This document shows positions 17,184-26,820 of a stretch of DNA of 44,361 nt, in pieces. The notes beneath the pieces were generated by a model. That model did no database searches. It saw only the letters and a list, made by a program, of their open reading frames with translations, and was not told the origin of the DNA. The stretch's first letter is position 1, and every line of letters starts with the position of its first letter. Made by a program: the position numbers and the translations under genes. This DNA comes from Sphingorhabdus sp. Alg239-R122 (GTDB lineage: Bacteria; Pseudomonadota; Alphaproteobacteria; Sphingomonadales; Sphingomonadaceae). The stretch spans positions 1 through 44,361 of the forward strand of contig NZ_UNRC01000015.1 in assembly GCF_900537065.1 (NCBI RefSeq), read 5' to 3'.

Positions 17184-18053
17184 TCAGGAGGATTGCAGCC
17201 GTGAAGGCGGTTTGCTCCGATCCGGGCCGTCAGGTTCGAGTTCACGGAAATAGGGCCGGTCAAGCAGGAGCTGCAACAGCAGCTCGTCCGGGCTCACCAA
17301 TTTGCCAGGTGATTTGCCGGTAAAGCGCTTGATCTCGCGCACCATATGCGACTGGTCATAAAAAGGCCCTATGGCGGCATCGCACATTTCGCCATTGTTG
17401 AGCATAATGACCTGCGCGGCTTTCAGTGCGCGTATCTTGCGTGCCAGCGCTTTGGGCGGGCCGCCAAAATGCCGGTTGGCGATGCGGTTGAAGCGCCGCT
17501 CCTGCGAAGGACTGCCGCCGGTAAGTTGCTTGACCTGCGGATCGTTTGAACTGCTGAGCCATGCCCTTATCTGCTCGGCACCCTGTACCGTCGCAGCGCG
17601 TATCTTGCGGATGCGGCCGATAAATAGTGCATCAAGAATGGTCTTCATGTCATTCAGGTCACCCATTGCGCTCATTCTGGCGTTGATATCGGCAAATTCA
17701 TTACCCAGCAAAGGCATGGCGTCGCATAGCCGGTCGGCATGGTCACGGGCGTCGGCGTTCAATATGCCGCCGCCCCATGCCAACGGCAGGACCGAACAGC
17801 CAACTACATCAATCGGGCCTTTCAGGCGGATACGCGCGGCGGCGCTGCCCGGCCCTGTAAGGATCACCGGCCTGTTGTGTCCGGTACTGCCATCATGGAA
17901 TTCCATATGACCCGTACCTTTGAGAAGGAACCGGATCTGCCCCACATCCGCGCGGTCGATTTCGGATATTTCCGTATCATCGCTCCGCGCGCGATAGTAA
18001 AGCGAGATGAAGCTGGACAACCGGCTATCCGGTTCGACAAACTCAAGCTGCAT
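17184..18053 (-). CDS. AraC-family transcriptional regulator
   Basis: 289 residues. The C-terminal quarter has the AraC/XylS two-helix-turn-helix domain, ending with GPFYDQSHMVREIKRFTGKSPGKL, the usual second-helix pattern. The N-terminal half (EPDSRLSSFISLYYRARSDD and VGQIRFLLKGTGHMEFHDGS) looks like a cupin-type sensor of small ligand or acyl signals. It is closely similar in layout to the neighbouring regulator at 18111-18950. The targets are unknown. It ends 101 bases upstream of the Rrf2 start and has 57 bases to the paralogue. Confidence 0.88.
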   Translation of the reverse strand: MQLEFVEPDSRLSSFISLYYRARSDDTEISEIDRADVGQIRFLLKGTGHMEFHDGSTGHNRPVILTGPGSAAARIRLKGPIDVVGCSVLPLAWGGGILNADARDHADRLCDAMPLLGNEFADINARMSAMGDLNDMKTILDALFIGRIRKIRAATVQGAEQIRAWLSSSNDPQVKQLTGGSPSQERRFNRIANRHFGGPPKALARKIRALKAAQVIMLNNGEMCDAAIGPFYDQSHMVREIKRFTGKSPGKLVSPDELLLQLLLDRPYFRELEPDGPDRSKPPSRLQSS

Positions 18054-18110
18054 GTTGTTGTTTCCCCGCGACCATTATTATATTTGTGGGCTTTCTGTTA
18101 CATGATTGGT

Positions 18111-18950
18111 TCAGGTCTGTGAACTGAGAGGATTTATCTGTCCGTCATATTGTGCGCGTTGGTCGATCAACTCGGCGAATTCGCTTTCCTGCGTGCGTAA
18201 TTTGGCAGGGGTCGTGCCTGTGAACAGCTTGACTTCGCGGATCATGTGCGATTGGTCATAAAAGGCATCGCGCAGGAAATCGGCTTCATCTGGATCGGCT
18301 TCGATAAAAGCGCGCGCGGCGCGCAGTGCTCGGTATTTGCGCGCCAGATATTTAGGCGGATGGCCGTAATATTGCTTCACCTTGCGGGTAAGCTGCCGGT
18401 CAGACAGCTGTGTCTGGTCGTGCAGTGTGTTTATATCGGGTGACACATCGGAGGCGAGCCAACCATCTACCATCCGGGTAAATTCAATAATTTTGGGGTC
18501 AGCGTCGCGGATAAGCGGCAATAGAACGGCATCTGCCGCCGCTGTCATTTCATCGGCATCAGCGCAGGCGGACAGGGTTTTCACATGTCGTTCTATTGCG
18601 GGAAACAGTTCGGTAGCGGCGATAGCCCTGTCGGTATAGTCCGCCGCCGATTTTCCTGTCAGGGCGCCCCAGCCGGCGGGCAGGAAACCCATGCCAAACA
18701 TATAAAATGGATTGGATAGCGAGAATTTCATGGCGGTTGCGCTTGGACCGACAATAAAGGCACCCGCACAATCTGCAAGATGGCCATCCCCGAACTCCAT
18801 CTGGCCCTCGCCTTTCAGGATAAAGCGTATCTGGGCCATGCCTGCGCGTTCATGATCATCCCGCACCGGCCCCTGGCTATCGAGCAGGTAATAGAGCGAG
18901 AAAAATTCGCGTAAATTGGGATGCGGCAAACGGTAATGCAATTGCGTCAT
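18111..18950 (-). CDS. AraC-family transcriptional regulator, paralogue of the neighbouring gene
   Basis: 279 residues from ATG 18950. The N-terminal domain opens with HPNLREFFSLYYLLDSQGP and AQIRFILKGEGQMEFGDGHL, matching the LxxFxSLYY and GQIRFxLKGxGxMEF pattern of the adjacent regulator. The C-terminal helix-turn-helix ends FYDQSHMIREVKLFTGTTPAKL. The two genes are evidently an old tandem duplication. The open frame extends to 19094 but that part is upstream non-coding sequence. A terminator at 19036-19072 lies in front of it. Confidence 0.88.
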   Translation of the reverse strand: MTQLHYRLPHPNLREFFSLYYLLDSQGPVRDDHERAGMAQIRFILKGEGQMEFGDGHLADCAGAFIVGPSATAMKFSLSNPFYMFGMGFLPAGWGALTGKSAADYTDRAIAATELFPAIERHVKTLSACADADEMTAAADAVLLPLIRDADPKIIEFTRMVDGWLASDVSPDINTLHDQTQLSDRQLTRKVKQYYGHPPKYLARKYRALRAARAFIEADPDEADFLRDAFYDQSHMIREVKLFTGTTPAKLRTQESEFAELIDQRAQYDGQINPLSSQT

Positions 18951-19035
18951 ATTATTTTCGATATGTCGACCTTGACCGTGATGCCTATAAAGGCCCCGGC
19001 ACCTTCCAAGTCTATATATACCGCAAATATAAAGT

Positions 19036-19072
19036 AAAAAAAAGGCGATCCGCCCAAAAGGGCAAGATCGCC
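19036..19072 (-). terminator. intrinsic terminator
   Basis: GGCGATC/GATCGCC outer stem with an inner GCCC-AAAA-GGGC hairpin, followed on the minus strand by eight T (19043-19036). It lies downstream of the DUF885 gene and 85 bases upstream of the AraC start at 18950. Confidence 0.85.
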
Positions 19073-19165
19073 GTATAAGGTAAAGAACTCTCACTAAGCC
19101 GTGTAGAGCCCTTCGGGTCGCAGAAATGTTTCTACATTAGCGGACCCGCAAATCATTGTATGGAA
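19073..19165 (-). ncRNA. candidate structured RNA ahead of the terminator
   Basis: No open frame fits here. On the minus strand two pairings are mutually exclusive: CGGGTC (19148-19143) with GACCCG (19119-19114), versus the CCC-GAA-GGG hairpin (19117-19109) enclosed by TGTAGA/TCTACA (19136-19131 with 19107-19102). The terminator follows at 19072. This could be a small RNA, the DUF885 3' UTR, or an attenuator-type leader of the AraC gene at 18950. I do not recognise a known RNA family. Confidence 0.35.
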
Positions 19166-19226
19166 TCGACAAAATGTAAAACGCTGTCACCTTATGTTAT
19201 TTTTCAGATAGTTATGTAGGGTGCTT

Positions 19227-21113
19227 TCATTTATTTTCGGTAATCCAGTCGTTTACGCGCTCTTCCATGATTGTGAGCGGTACAGGCCCAGTACGCAGAA
19301 TCACATCGTGAAAATCGCCATATGTAAACTTGTCGCCCAGCTCATTTTGCGCCTTTGTGCGCAGCTCCATGATCTTGAGCTTGCCGATCATATAGGCTGT
19401 AGCCTGGCCCGGATAGACGATATAGCGCTCAATCGCCTTGCGGATATCGCCATCGGGATTTGGGGTGTTATCGGTCAGATACTGTATCGCCTGTTCGCGG
19501 CTCCAGCGCTTGTCATGAATACCGGTATCGACGACCAGTCGGCACGCACGCCACAGCTCCATGCCGAGCCGGCCAAAGTCGGAATAGGGATCAGTATAAA
19601 AACCCATATCCTTACCCAGTTCTTCGGAATATAGTCCCCAGCCTTCGGTATAGGCCGTGACGCCGCCAAAGCGGCGGAAAGCGGGTAGATCGCCCAGTTC
19701 GGTCTGGATCGCACGCTGCAGGTGATGGCCCGGCAGTGCCTCATGATAGGCAAGCGCCTCCAGTTCATTTTTCGACATGTCTTTCAGGTTATACAGATTG
19801 ACATAATAGGTGCCAGGGCGCGAACCATCGGGGGCGGGGCTTTGATAAAATGCCTTGCCCGCCGATTTTTCACGGAACGCTTCAACCGGTTTGACGATCA
19901 ACGGTGCTTTGGGCAGCGTATTGAAAAAATCAGGTACGCGCTTTTCCATTGCGGCAATCGCCGCATTGGCATCGGCCAGATAGGCTTCGCGAGTCGGGTA
20001 GAAAAACCGCGAGTCGGTACGGGCATATTTAAAGAAATCCTGCAAGGTACCTTCAAACCCGACCTGCTTCATGATTTTGCGCATTTCACCATGGATGCGT
20101 TCTACGTTTTCAAGACCGATCTGATGGATTTCATCCGCGCTCAGATTGGTGGTGGTGTAATTTTGCAGCCGCTCGGCATAATAGGCGGCCCCATCTTTGA
20201 ACCGCCACACGCCGTCGCCGTCGACAGCCATGGCCTGTTGCCGCTTCATTTCAATACCTAGCTTTTCATATGCGGGTTTGACGCTGTCCATCATGGCTTC
20301 TTTGCCGCGTGCGATCAGGTCGTCCTTTTCTGATTGCGGGATATCGAGTGCATTCACTTTCTTTTTCAGGTCGGCGAAGAGCGGCGAATCATCGCCGTTG
20401 GTGAAAGGCGCGCCAGTGATGACATTCTGGGCGTCGTTAATGACATAGGGGAAAACCCAGTCGGGTACGATTACACCATTGTTGGCGCGCTCTGCGCTCA
20501 TGCGTACCAGCTGTTCCATATAGGGACCAAGTCCGTACAAGCGGCTGACATAATCGGCGGCGTGCTGTTTTGTGCTGACACGGTGGATATTGATCAGGAA
20601 AGCGGGAATCTGGCTCTGTGCACCGCGCATCTGGTCAAAAATATAGTCATTGTTACGGAATGCGAAGGCGCGCTTGGCCCGGTCCTGCTGATATTCAAAC
20701 AGGCGGTAGCTAAGTTGGTTGTCGGTGTTGAGCGTGGACGACGCATAGTCGCGCTTCATTTTTGCAAGCGCGTCCTGCCCGCGCTTGAAATCAGCCTGTG
20801 TTGCGGCATCGCTCGGGTCGTCCCAGCGGCCATAGTCGGCATCGCGAATGCCGCGAAAGGACTTGCCGATGGGTGAATTGGCAAGGTCCTGCTGGTCCAG
20901 TTCCTCATAAAAGGCGAGCAGCCGGGCATCCTGATCCACCGTGGCGGCAACAGCTTCGGCCGCCGCTGCGGCTGCCTCTGCCGCCGCATCCGCTGCTGCA
21001 GCCGCAGCCTGCCGGGCGTCATTTGCTGCGGTGTCATAGTCACGGCCGGTAGTCGCACATGCGCCCAGCATGGCAGTGGCGGATAGCATCAGGGTGATTC
21101 TGGTGGTTTTCAT
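19227..21113 (-). CDS. DUF885-family lipoprotein, probable zinc metallopeptidase-like
   Basis: 628 residues, with a lipobox (LGAC, C19) after the signal, so it should be a lipoprotein. An alanine-rich linker (repeats of AAADAAAEAAAAAAE) follows, then a long mainly helical domain of the DUF885 type. A HEALPGHH motif lies near residue 458 and resembles an HExxxH metal site. Such proteins are often annotated as metallopeptidase-like, but substrates are not known. It is divergent from pyrD. Its stop is followed by the structured segment at 19036-19165. Confidence 0.87.
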   Translation of the reverse strand: MKTTRITLMLSATAMLGACATTGRDYDTAANDARQAAAAAADAAAEAAAAAAEAVAATVDQDARLLAFYEELDQQDLANSPIGKSFRGIRDADYGRWDDPSDAATQADFKRGQDALAKMKRDYASSTLNTDNQLSYRLFEYQQDRAKRAFAFRNNDYIFDQMRGAQSQIPAFLINIHRVSTKQHAADYVSRLYGLGPYMEQLVRMSAERANNGVIVPDWVFPYVINDAQNVITGAPFTNGDDSPLFADLKKKVNALDIPQSEKDDLIARGKEAMMDSVKPAYEKLGIEMKRQQAMAVDGDGVWRFKDGAAYYAERLQNYTTTNLSADEIHQIGLENVERIHGEMRKIMKQVGFEGTLQDFFKYARTDSRFFYPTREAYLADANAAIAAMEKRVPDFFNTLPKAPLIVKPVEAFREKSAGKAFYQSPAPDGSRPGTYYVNLYNLKDMSKNELEALAYHEALPGHHLQRAIQTELGDLPAFRRFGGVTAYTEGWGLYSEELGKDMGFYTDPYSDFGRLGMELWRACRLVVDTGIHDKRWSREQAIQYLTDNTPNPDGDIRKAIERYIVYPGQATAYMIGKLKIMELRTKAQNELGDKFTYGDFHDVILRTGPVPLTIMEERVNDWITENK

Positions 21114-21215
21114 TTTGCAGACTTCCTCTCTCTATGGCTTTTGCGTACCATATAAACGGCAAGACCGTCTTTTGGCGAATCATTCGGCGGAACGGCCATC
21201 TTGTTCGATGGGCGA

Positions 21216-22274
21216 ATGGATGCCATAGCGCGTGCCATGCTTTATGACTTTGCCCGCCCGTTCGTTTTTGCGCTTGATGCCGAAAAGGCGCACCGGATGA
21301 CGATATCCGGCCTGAAACTGCTGCCATTTACTGGGCGGCGCTGCATTGACGCGCGGCTTGAAAGTGAAGTGGCGGGCGTCCGTTTTCCGGGGCCTGTGGG
21401 GCTTGCGCCGGGCTTTGACAAAAATGCCGAAGTGCCGCACCGGATGCTCAGCTTCGGCTTCGGTTTTGCCGAAATCGGCACGGTGACGCCGCGTCCGCAA
21501 ACGGGAAACCCAAAACCGCGCCTGTTCCGGCTGGCCGAGGACCGGGCAGTGATCAACCGCATGGGGTTTAATAATGATGGCGCGGCGGCGGTGGCGGTGC
21601 GGCTGAAAAGCGCCAAGGAGCGCAGTGGCATCATTGGTATCAATATCGGCGCGAACAAGGATTCGGATGACCGGATTGCCGATTATGCGGAAATGACGCG
21701 GATCATGGCACCGCTCGGAGATTACCTGACGGTTAATATCAGCTCGCCCAACACACCGGGACTACGCGCACTACAGGATCGGGGGAGCCTGGAAGCCCTG
21801 CTGGATGGAGTTATCGCAGCGCGGGGCGATATTGCCATTCCGGTTTTCCTGAAGCTCGCACCCGATCTGGAGGCTGCCGATGTGGAGGATATCTGCGAGG
21901 TGGCGCTGGACCGGAAGCTTGATGCGCTCATCATTTCCAACACCACGATCTCGCGGCCTGACCTGAAATCGCGCCATGCGGGTGAGGCGGGCGGTTTATC
22001 GGGCGCCCCGCTGAAAATGCTGGCGCTTGAGCGACTGAAACAGTTCCGGCGGGTGTGCGGGGACGCCATGCCGCTGATCGGGGTGGGCGGCATCGAAAAT
22101 GCCGAAGACGCCTATGCCCGTATCCGCGCCGGTGCGTCGTTGGTGCAGCTGTACAGCGCGCTGGTCTATGCAGGGCCGGACCTGGCGGCGCGCATCAACC
22201 GGGGGCTTCTCAGACTGCTGGCACGCGATGGCTTTGCCAATATTGCCGAGGCGGTCGGGGCGGATGTGGACTGA
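21216..22274 (+). CDS. pyrD: dihydroorotate dehydrogenase (quinone)
   Basis: Class 2 enzyme that oxidises dihydroorotate to orotate with FMN and passes electrons to the quinone pool in the inner membrane. Motifs are LAPGFDKNAE, GTVTPRPQ, MGFNNDG, the catalytic-serine loop NISSPNTPG and the FMN phosphate site VGGIENAEDAYARIRAGASL. The N-terminal helix MLYDFARPFVFALDAEKAH is the membrane-associated extension typical for class 2. ATG 21216 gives 352 residues; ATG 21237 would align with Escherichia coli PyrD, and a TTG at 21201 is also open. It is divergent from the DUF885 gene. Confidence 0.95.
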   Translation: MDAIARAMLYDFARPFVFALDAEKAHRMTISGLKLLPFTGRRCIDARLESEVAGVRFPGPVGLAPGFDKNAEVPHRMLSFGFGFAEIGTVTPRPQTGNPKPRLFRLAEDRAVINRMGFNNDGAAAVAVRLKSAKERSGIIGINIGANKDSDDRIADYAEMTRIMAPLGDYLTVNISSPNTPGLRALQDRGSLEALLDGVIAARGDIAIPVFLKLAPDLEAADVEDICEVALDRKLDALIISNTTISRPDLKSRHAGEAGGLSGAPLKMLALERLKQFRRVCGDAMPLIGVGGIENAEDAYARIRAGASLVQLYSALVYAGPDLAARINRGLLRLLARDGFANIAEAVGADVD

Positions 22275-22364
22275 ACCAGTGCTTGTCCTGTTTCATCAGG
22301 ATTGTGCTAGGCTTCGTCTTGCTTTAGCAGTCCATGTAATTTCTGCGGAAACAGGGCCCAATAT

Positions 22365-24089
22365 ATGAAACGGATCATAACCTTTATCGTCACACTCGTC
22401 ATGTTGCCGCTGGTATCCTGTACGCCGATGGAAGGTACAGGGAGCGCGGTGGCGGTGCAGGAAACACAACGCCCGGCGTTCAGGGGTGTCGTCTCTTCGG
22501 CTGATCCCCGCGCCACCGCAGCGGGACAGGAAATATTGCGCAAGGGCGGCAGCGCCGCCGATGCGGCGATGGCGATGATGCTGACTCTCACCGTGGTTGA
22601 ACCGCAGTCGAGCGGCATTGGCGGCGGTGGGTTCCTGCTGTTCCATGATACGAAAAGCGGTAAAATCACCACAATTGATGGGCGTGAAACCGCACCAGCC
22701 TCTGCGGATGAAAGACGCTTTGTTGGCGCAGATGGCAAACCGATGCGTTTTATCGATGCGTTTCAGGGCGGGCACAGTGTTGGCGTACCCGGCAATATGC
22801 GGCTGATGGAACAAACGCACCGCAGATGGGGCAAGTTGCCCTGGGCAGATATTTTCGTGCCCGCCATTCGGCATGCCGAGCAGGGATATGAAGTGAATGC
22901 TGTACTGCAATCGCGGCTGGGGCGCCTGCGCAAAATCTGGGCTAATTTCCCCGAAGCGCGTAAGATATACTGGCAGGATGGGCGTCCGAAACGGCGCGGA
23001 GAGACTGTTCGCAATCCCGACCTTGCCCGGTTGCTGCGCCATGTAGCGGAAAATGGCGCCGATGCTTTTTATACAGGTAAGGCGGGGCAAGGCATCATTG
23101 CGGCGCTGGCAAATGCGAAAGTCAATCCGGCGGTCATAACACAGGCAGATCTTAGCGCTTACCGCGTTGTCCCCCGTGATGCGGTATGCCTGCCCTATCG
23201 CGGCTATAAAGTGTGCGGTATGGGTCCGCCTTCGTCGGGTGCGACAACCGTGCTGCAGATACTGGGAACGCTCCGCCCATTCGACATGGGTGCGCTGGGT
23301 AAGGACAATCCGCAAAGCTGGCACCTGATTTCCGAAGCGATGCAACTTGCCTATGCTGACCGTGCCAAATATCTAGGTGATCCGGGGTTTGTAAATGTGC
23401 CGGTAAAAGGCATGCTGAGCGATGGCTATCTGGCATCCCGTTCCGCATTGGTCAGCGCGGACAGCTCGCTTGGCACATATGAGGCGGGGACACCGCCTGG
23501 CTCCGAAAAGCGTACCGTTGCCCGTTCGAGTGAAGTCGCCGGAACCACGCATTTTGTGGCTGTCGACAGCCAAGGTAATGTCGCCAGCATGACTTCTACC
23601 GTAGAGGGCGCATTTGGCAGCCAGCTGATCGCCAATGGTTTTTTCCTCAACAATGAACTCACCGATTTCACCTTTGCCCCCGAAAAAGACGGCGCGCCGG
23701 TTGCCAACCGGGTGCAGCCGGGCAAGCGGCCGCTTTCTTCCATGTCGCCCACCATTGTCTATGATGCAAGCGGACAACCCGTGCTTGCGCTGGGCTCTGC
23801 AGGGGGCAAACGCATCATCATGCATGTCACGAAAACGCTGATTGGTGTACTGGATTTCGGCCTGCCGCTTCAGGACGCGATTGCCTTGCCCAATATCTAT
23901 TATGGCGGTGATGCGGTGCTGGTGGAAAAAGGCAGCTATCTTGCGGCGATGGCAGGGGACCTGTCGCGCTATGGACAGACTGTACTCACCACGAACCTGC
24001 CATCCAAGGTAAATGGTGCCCAGTGGGTAGAGGACAGGTGGGTAGGCGCGGCTGACCCGCGTAGTCCGGGCGTGGCGCTCACCGAATAG
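22365..24089 (+). CDS. ggt: gamma-glutamyltransferase (lipoprotein form)
   Basis: Periplasmic enzyme that cleaves glutathione and other gamma-glutamyl compounds. A lipobox LVSC (C19) replaces a plain signal cleavage site. The N-terminal substrate segment SGIGGGGFLLFHD, with GRETAP, and the autoprocessing site are present: the nucleophile T394 in GTTHFVAVD starts the small subunit, followed by STVEGAFGSQ and the PLSSMSPTI loop. The protein is 574 residues. It is 90 bases after pyrD. Confidence 0.95.
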   Translation: MKRIITFIVTLVMLPLVSCTPMEGTGSAVAVQETQRPAFRGVVSSADPRATAAGQEILRKGGSAADAAMAMMLTLTVVEPQSSGIGGGGFLLFHDTKSGKITTIDGRETAPASADERRFVGADGKPMRFIDAFQGGHSVGVPGNMRLMEQTHRRWGKLPWADIFVPAIRHAEQGYEVNAVLQSRLGRLRKIWANFPEARKIYWQDGRPKRRGETVRNPDLARLLRHVAENGADAFYTGKAGQGIIAALANAKVNPAVITQADLSAYRVVPRDAVCLPYRGYKVCGMGPPSSGATTVLQILGTLRPFDMGALGKDNPQSWHLISEAMQLAYADRAKYLGDPGFVNVPVKGMLSDGYLASRSALVSADSSLGTYEAGTPPGSEKRTVARSSEVAGTTHFVAVDSQGNVASMTSTVEGAFGSQLIANGFFLNNELTDFTFAPEKDGAPVANRVQPGKRPLSSMSPTIVYDASGQPVLALGSAGGKRIIMHVTKTLIGVLDFGLPLQDAIALPNIYYGGDAVLVEKGSYLAAMAGDLSRYGQTVLTTNLPSKVNGAQWVEDRWVGAADPRSPGVALTE

Positions 24090-24229
24090 TTTTGCCGGAT
24101 TGTTTGCACGGCAGGAGCAAAAAATTTGCGTGGCGCGCCAAAGCGGATTAGAGATTGGCACTGCACCCGCATGCAAAAATGCACGGGGTAAGGCTGAAAG
24201 CCGGTTTCGGGCAGGAGAGACGTTCGTTT

Positions 24230-26050
24230 ATGACGACCAAATCATTAGAGCAGTTTGACAATTTCAATAATCTTGTGTCGATGTTCCTGACACGGGCAGA
24301 GGAAAATGGCGACGCGCCTTTCCTCTGGTCAAAACAGGATGGAAAATGGACACCGCTCAGCTGGAACGAAGTGGCGCGGCAGGTTGTGCTGCTTGCCCAG
24401 TCGCTAAAGAAAGCGGGGCTGAACAAGGGCGACCGCGTCATGCTGGTGTCGGAAAATCGGCCTGAATGGTGCATAGCTGACCTTGCTATCATGGCGGCGG
24501 GCTGCATCACGGTGCCGACCTACAGCACTAATACCGAACGTGATCACCAGCACATCCTGGACAATAGCGGCGCACGTGCAGTCATCGTTTCTGGTCCCAA
24601 GCTCGCCGAACCGTTGTTGCCGGCCATATTGCGCAGCGCCAACGCGCATATCGTGATTGGTATGGAACCACTGAAAATTGCGCAGACGAGCCATTATAAC
24701 ATTTATAACTGGGACGATTTCGTGGCGGGCGATGCAGCCGCCACCGACGCGGCCATGGCGGCGGTCAAAACGGATATGGAAAATATAGGCCGCGGTGATA
24801 CGGCGTGCCTGATCTATACCAGCGGTACGGGCGGCGCGCCACGCGGCGTGATGCAGCATCATGGTGCGATCCTGCATAATGTGAAAGGCCCTGCCGAAGT
24901 AATCGCCAATGATTTCGGCTGGGATGACGAGGTATTTCTTTCCTTCCTGCCGCTCAGCCATGCCTATGAACATAGCGGGGGGCAGTTTTTCCCGATGGGC
25001 CTGGGCGCACAGATTTACTATTCCGAAGGGCTGGAAAAATTGGCCAGCAATATTGAAGAAGTGCAACCAACAATCATGGTCGTGGTGCCTCGCCTGTTTG
25101 AAGTGCTGCGCACCCGCATGCTCAAGACGATCCAGAAACAGGGCAAGGTTGCGAATTTCCTGCTCGACCGGGCGCTGAACCTTGGTGAGCGCAAGCTGCA
25201 CGGCAAGGCAGGTATATTCAGCAAGCCGCTCGATATGGTTCTCAACCGTACGCTGCGCCCGAAAGTTGGCGAGAAATTTGGTGGACGGATCAAGGCGATG
25301 GTTTCGGGTGGGGCGCCGCTCAATCCCGAAATTGGCGTATTTTTCCAATCACTCGGCCTGACGTTACTACAAGGTTATGGACAAACCGAAGCTGCGCCGA
25401 TCATCGCCTGCAACCGTCCCAGTACGGGGTTGAAAATGGACACGGTCGGCCCGCCGCTGGTTGATACTGAAGTGCGCATTGCCGAAGATGGCGAGATACT
25501 GGTGCGCGGTGAACTGGTGATGCATGGCTATTGGCAAAATGAAGAGGAAACCGCTCGCGTGCTGAAGGACGGCTGGCTGCACACCGGTGATATCGGCCAT
25601 ATTGATGAAGCCGGCCGGGTGGTAATTACCGATCGTAAAAAAGATCTGATCGTCAATGATAAAGGCGATAATGTCAGTCCACAGAAAGTCGAAGGCATGC
25701 TGACACTGCAGCCTGAAATCCTGCAGGCAATGGTGGTGGGTGACAAGCGCCCTTATATCGCTGGTCTGATTGTGCCGGACCCTGAATGGTCGCTTGAATG
25801 GGCGCATAAGGAAGGCAAGAAATTCGATTTTCACGAGTTGCAGGATTGCCCGCAATTCAAAACCGCTGTGCGTGTAGCCGTGGACCGTGTGAACAAGGAT
25901 CTGTCTGTGATCGAAAAGGTGCGCCAATTCACCTTTGCCGATGAAGCCTTTGCCATAGAAAATGAGGAAATGACGCCGTCGATGAAAATCCGCCGTCATG
26001 TCATTAAGGAACGTTATGCCGAGCGGCTTGACGGACTGTATAAGCGCTAG
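24230..26050 (+). CDS. AMP-forming acyl-CoA synthetase, long-chain fatty-acid type
   Basis: 606 residues. Activates a carboxylic acid with ATP and CoA. The signature LIYTSGTGGAPRGVM (P-loop-like A3), YGQTEAAP (A5), GWLHTGDIG (A7), DRKKDLIVNDKGDNVSP (A8) and the C-terminal catalytic lysine in TPSMKIRRHV (A10) are complete. It resembles long-chain FadD/FAA1-type enzymes, but the exact substrate cannot be read from sequence. ATG 24230 has AGGAGA 12 bases upstream; the frame is open to 24155. It ends 4 bases before the stop of the convergent gene at 26054. Confidence 0.92.
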   Translation: MTTKSLEQFDNFNNLVSMFLTRAEENGDAPFLWSKQDGKWTPLSWNEVARQVVLLAQSLKKAGLNKGDRVMLVSENRPEWCIADLAIMAAGCITVPTYSTNTERDHQHILDNSGARAVIVSGPKLAEPLLPAILRSANAHIVIGMEPLKIAQTSHYNIYNWDDFVAGDAAATDAAMAAVKTDMENIGRGDTACLIYTSGTGGAPRGVMQHHGAILHNVKGPAEVIANDFGWDDEVFLSFLPLSHAYEHSGGQFFPMGLGAQIYYSEGLEKLASNIEEVQPTIMVVVPRLFEVLRTRMLKTIQKQGKVANFLLDRALNLGERKLHGKAGIFSKPLDMVLNRTLRPKVGEKFGGRIKAMVSGGAPLNPEIGVFFQSLGLTLLQGYGQTEAAPIIACNRPSTGLKMDTVGPPLVDTEVRIAEDGEILVRGELVMHGYWQNEEETARVLKDGWLHTGDIGHIDEAGRVVITDRKKDLIVNDKGDNVSPQKVEGMLTLQPEILQAMVVGDKRPYIAGLIVPDPEWSLEWAHKEGKKFDFHELQDCPQFKTAVRVAVDRVNKDLSVIEKVRQFTFADEAFAIENEEMTPSMKIRRHVIKERYAERLDGLYKR

Positions 26051-26053
26051 GGC

Positions 26054-26599
26054 TTAGCCTGCTGCCACTTTTACATCATCAACCCATTCGGGGTAGAATA
26101 CCGGTGCACGCGTTGACCAACCCGGTGCGGTTGCGGCGGCTTCGCTGATTGACTGCAGCAGCAGTTTGCGCCGTGACGGTTCAATCTGTGGCAATGCTGC
26201 GGCGGCGCAATAGGCGCTGGGCAGCCATGGCCGCACATCAGCTGAGATCAGTCGCTCATAAAGGAAACGGAAGGCCGAAAAACAGGCAAGCTTTTCCTGG
26301 GCCAGGTCAAATGCGGCCAGCCTGACCAGCTTTGCCATAAACGCGCCGCTATGCGGTGAATGCTTGCTATCCGGTATATTGTCGCGCAGGTCCGCCAGGT
26401 CCTGATACATAAGGTACTGCGTACGGATAGAGGCTGTTTCGTCGGCATCACGCGCCCATAGTTCAAACGCATTGTGGCGCCCCAGTCCGACATCGAGTGA
26501 ACGTTTGATATAACGCTGTGACTTTGCGCCAAAGCCCGCAAATTCACGCAGCTCCGCAATGGTCAGCGACGCTGTGGTTGTATCGGGTAAACTTGCCAT
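26054..26599 (-). CDS. unrecognised protein
   Basis: 181 residues, cytoplasmic as far as can be seen, with no signal peptide. It is mostly helical with arginine- and alanine-rich segments (QRYIKRSLDVGLGRHNAFELW; RLAAFDLAQEKLACFSAFRFL). I do not recognise any domain. AGGAG lies 13 bases before ATG 26599. It is convergent with the acyl-CoA synthetase, so the frame is supported by layout and codon use only. Confidence 0.6.
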   Translation of the reverse strand: MASLPDTTTASLTIAELREFAGFGAKSQRYIKRSLDVGLGRHNAFELWARDADETASIRTQYLMYQDLADLRDNIPDSKHSPHSGAFMAKLVRLAAFDLAQEKLACFSAFRFLYERLISADVRPWLPSAYCAAAALPQIEPSRRKLLLQSISEAAATAPGWSTRAPVFYPEWVDDVKVAAG

Positions 26600-26820
26600 A
26601 TCCCTGTTCTCCTCCCCGTATGGTTTTGCCCCTGTGTATGCAGGTCCTGAGTATGCGGGAATGTCACTTCATCAGAACATGGTTAATATTTGGTCAATGA
26701 TGCTATTGCGGCCTGAAAAAGCTGTGCAGAGCAGTCCTATTCGATAAAAGTGCGCCGCGTTTCGACCAGTCAGCCAGATGGGGCAAGACTTATGTAAAGT
26801 TTTTGCGCTAAAGAGGCGGA

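Noticed and set aside
22296-23345. 349-codon minus-strand frame opposite ggt
   Set aside because: Antisense to the gamma-glutamyltransferase, which has a complete catalytic motif.
24155-24229. N-terminal extension of the acyl-CoA ligase from a TTG at 24155
   Set aside because: The shine-dalgarno AGGAGA lies in front of ATG 24230, and the extra residues look non-conserved.
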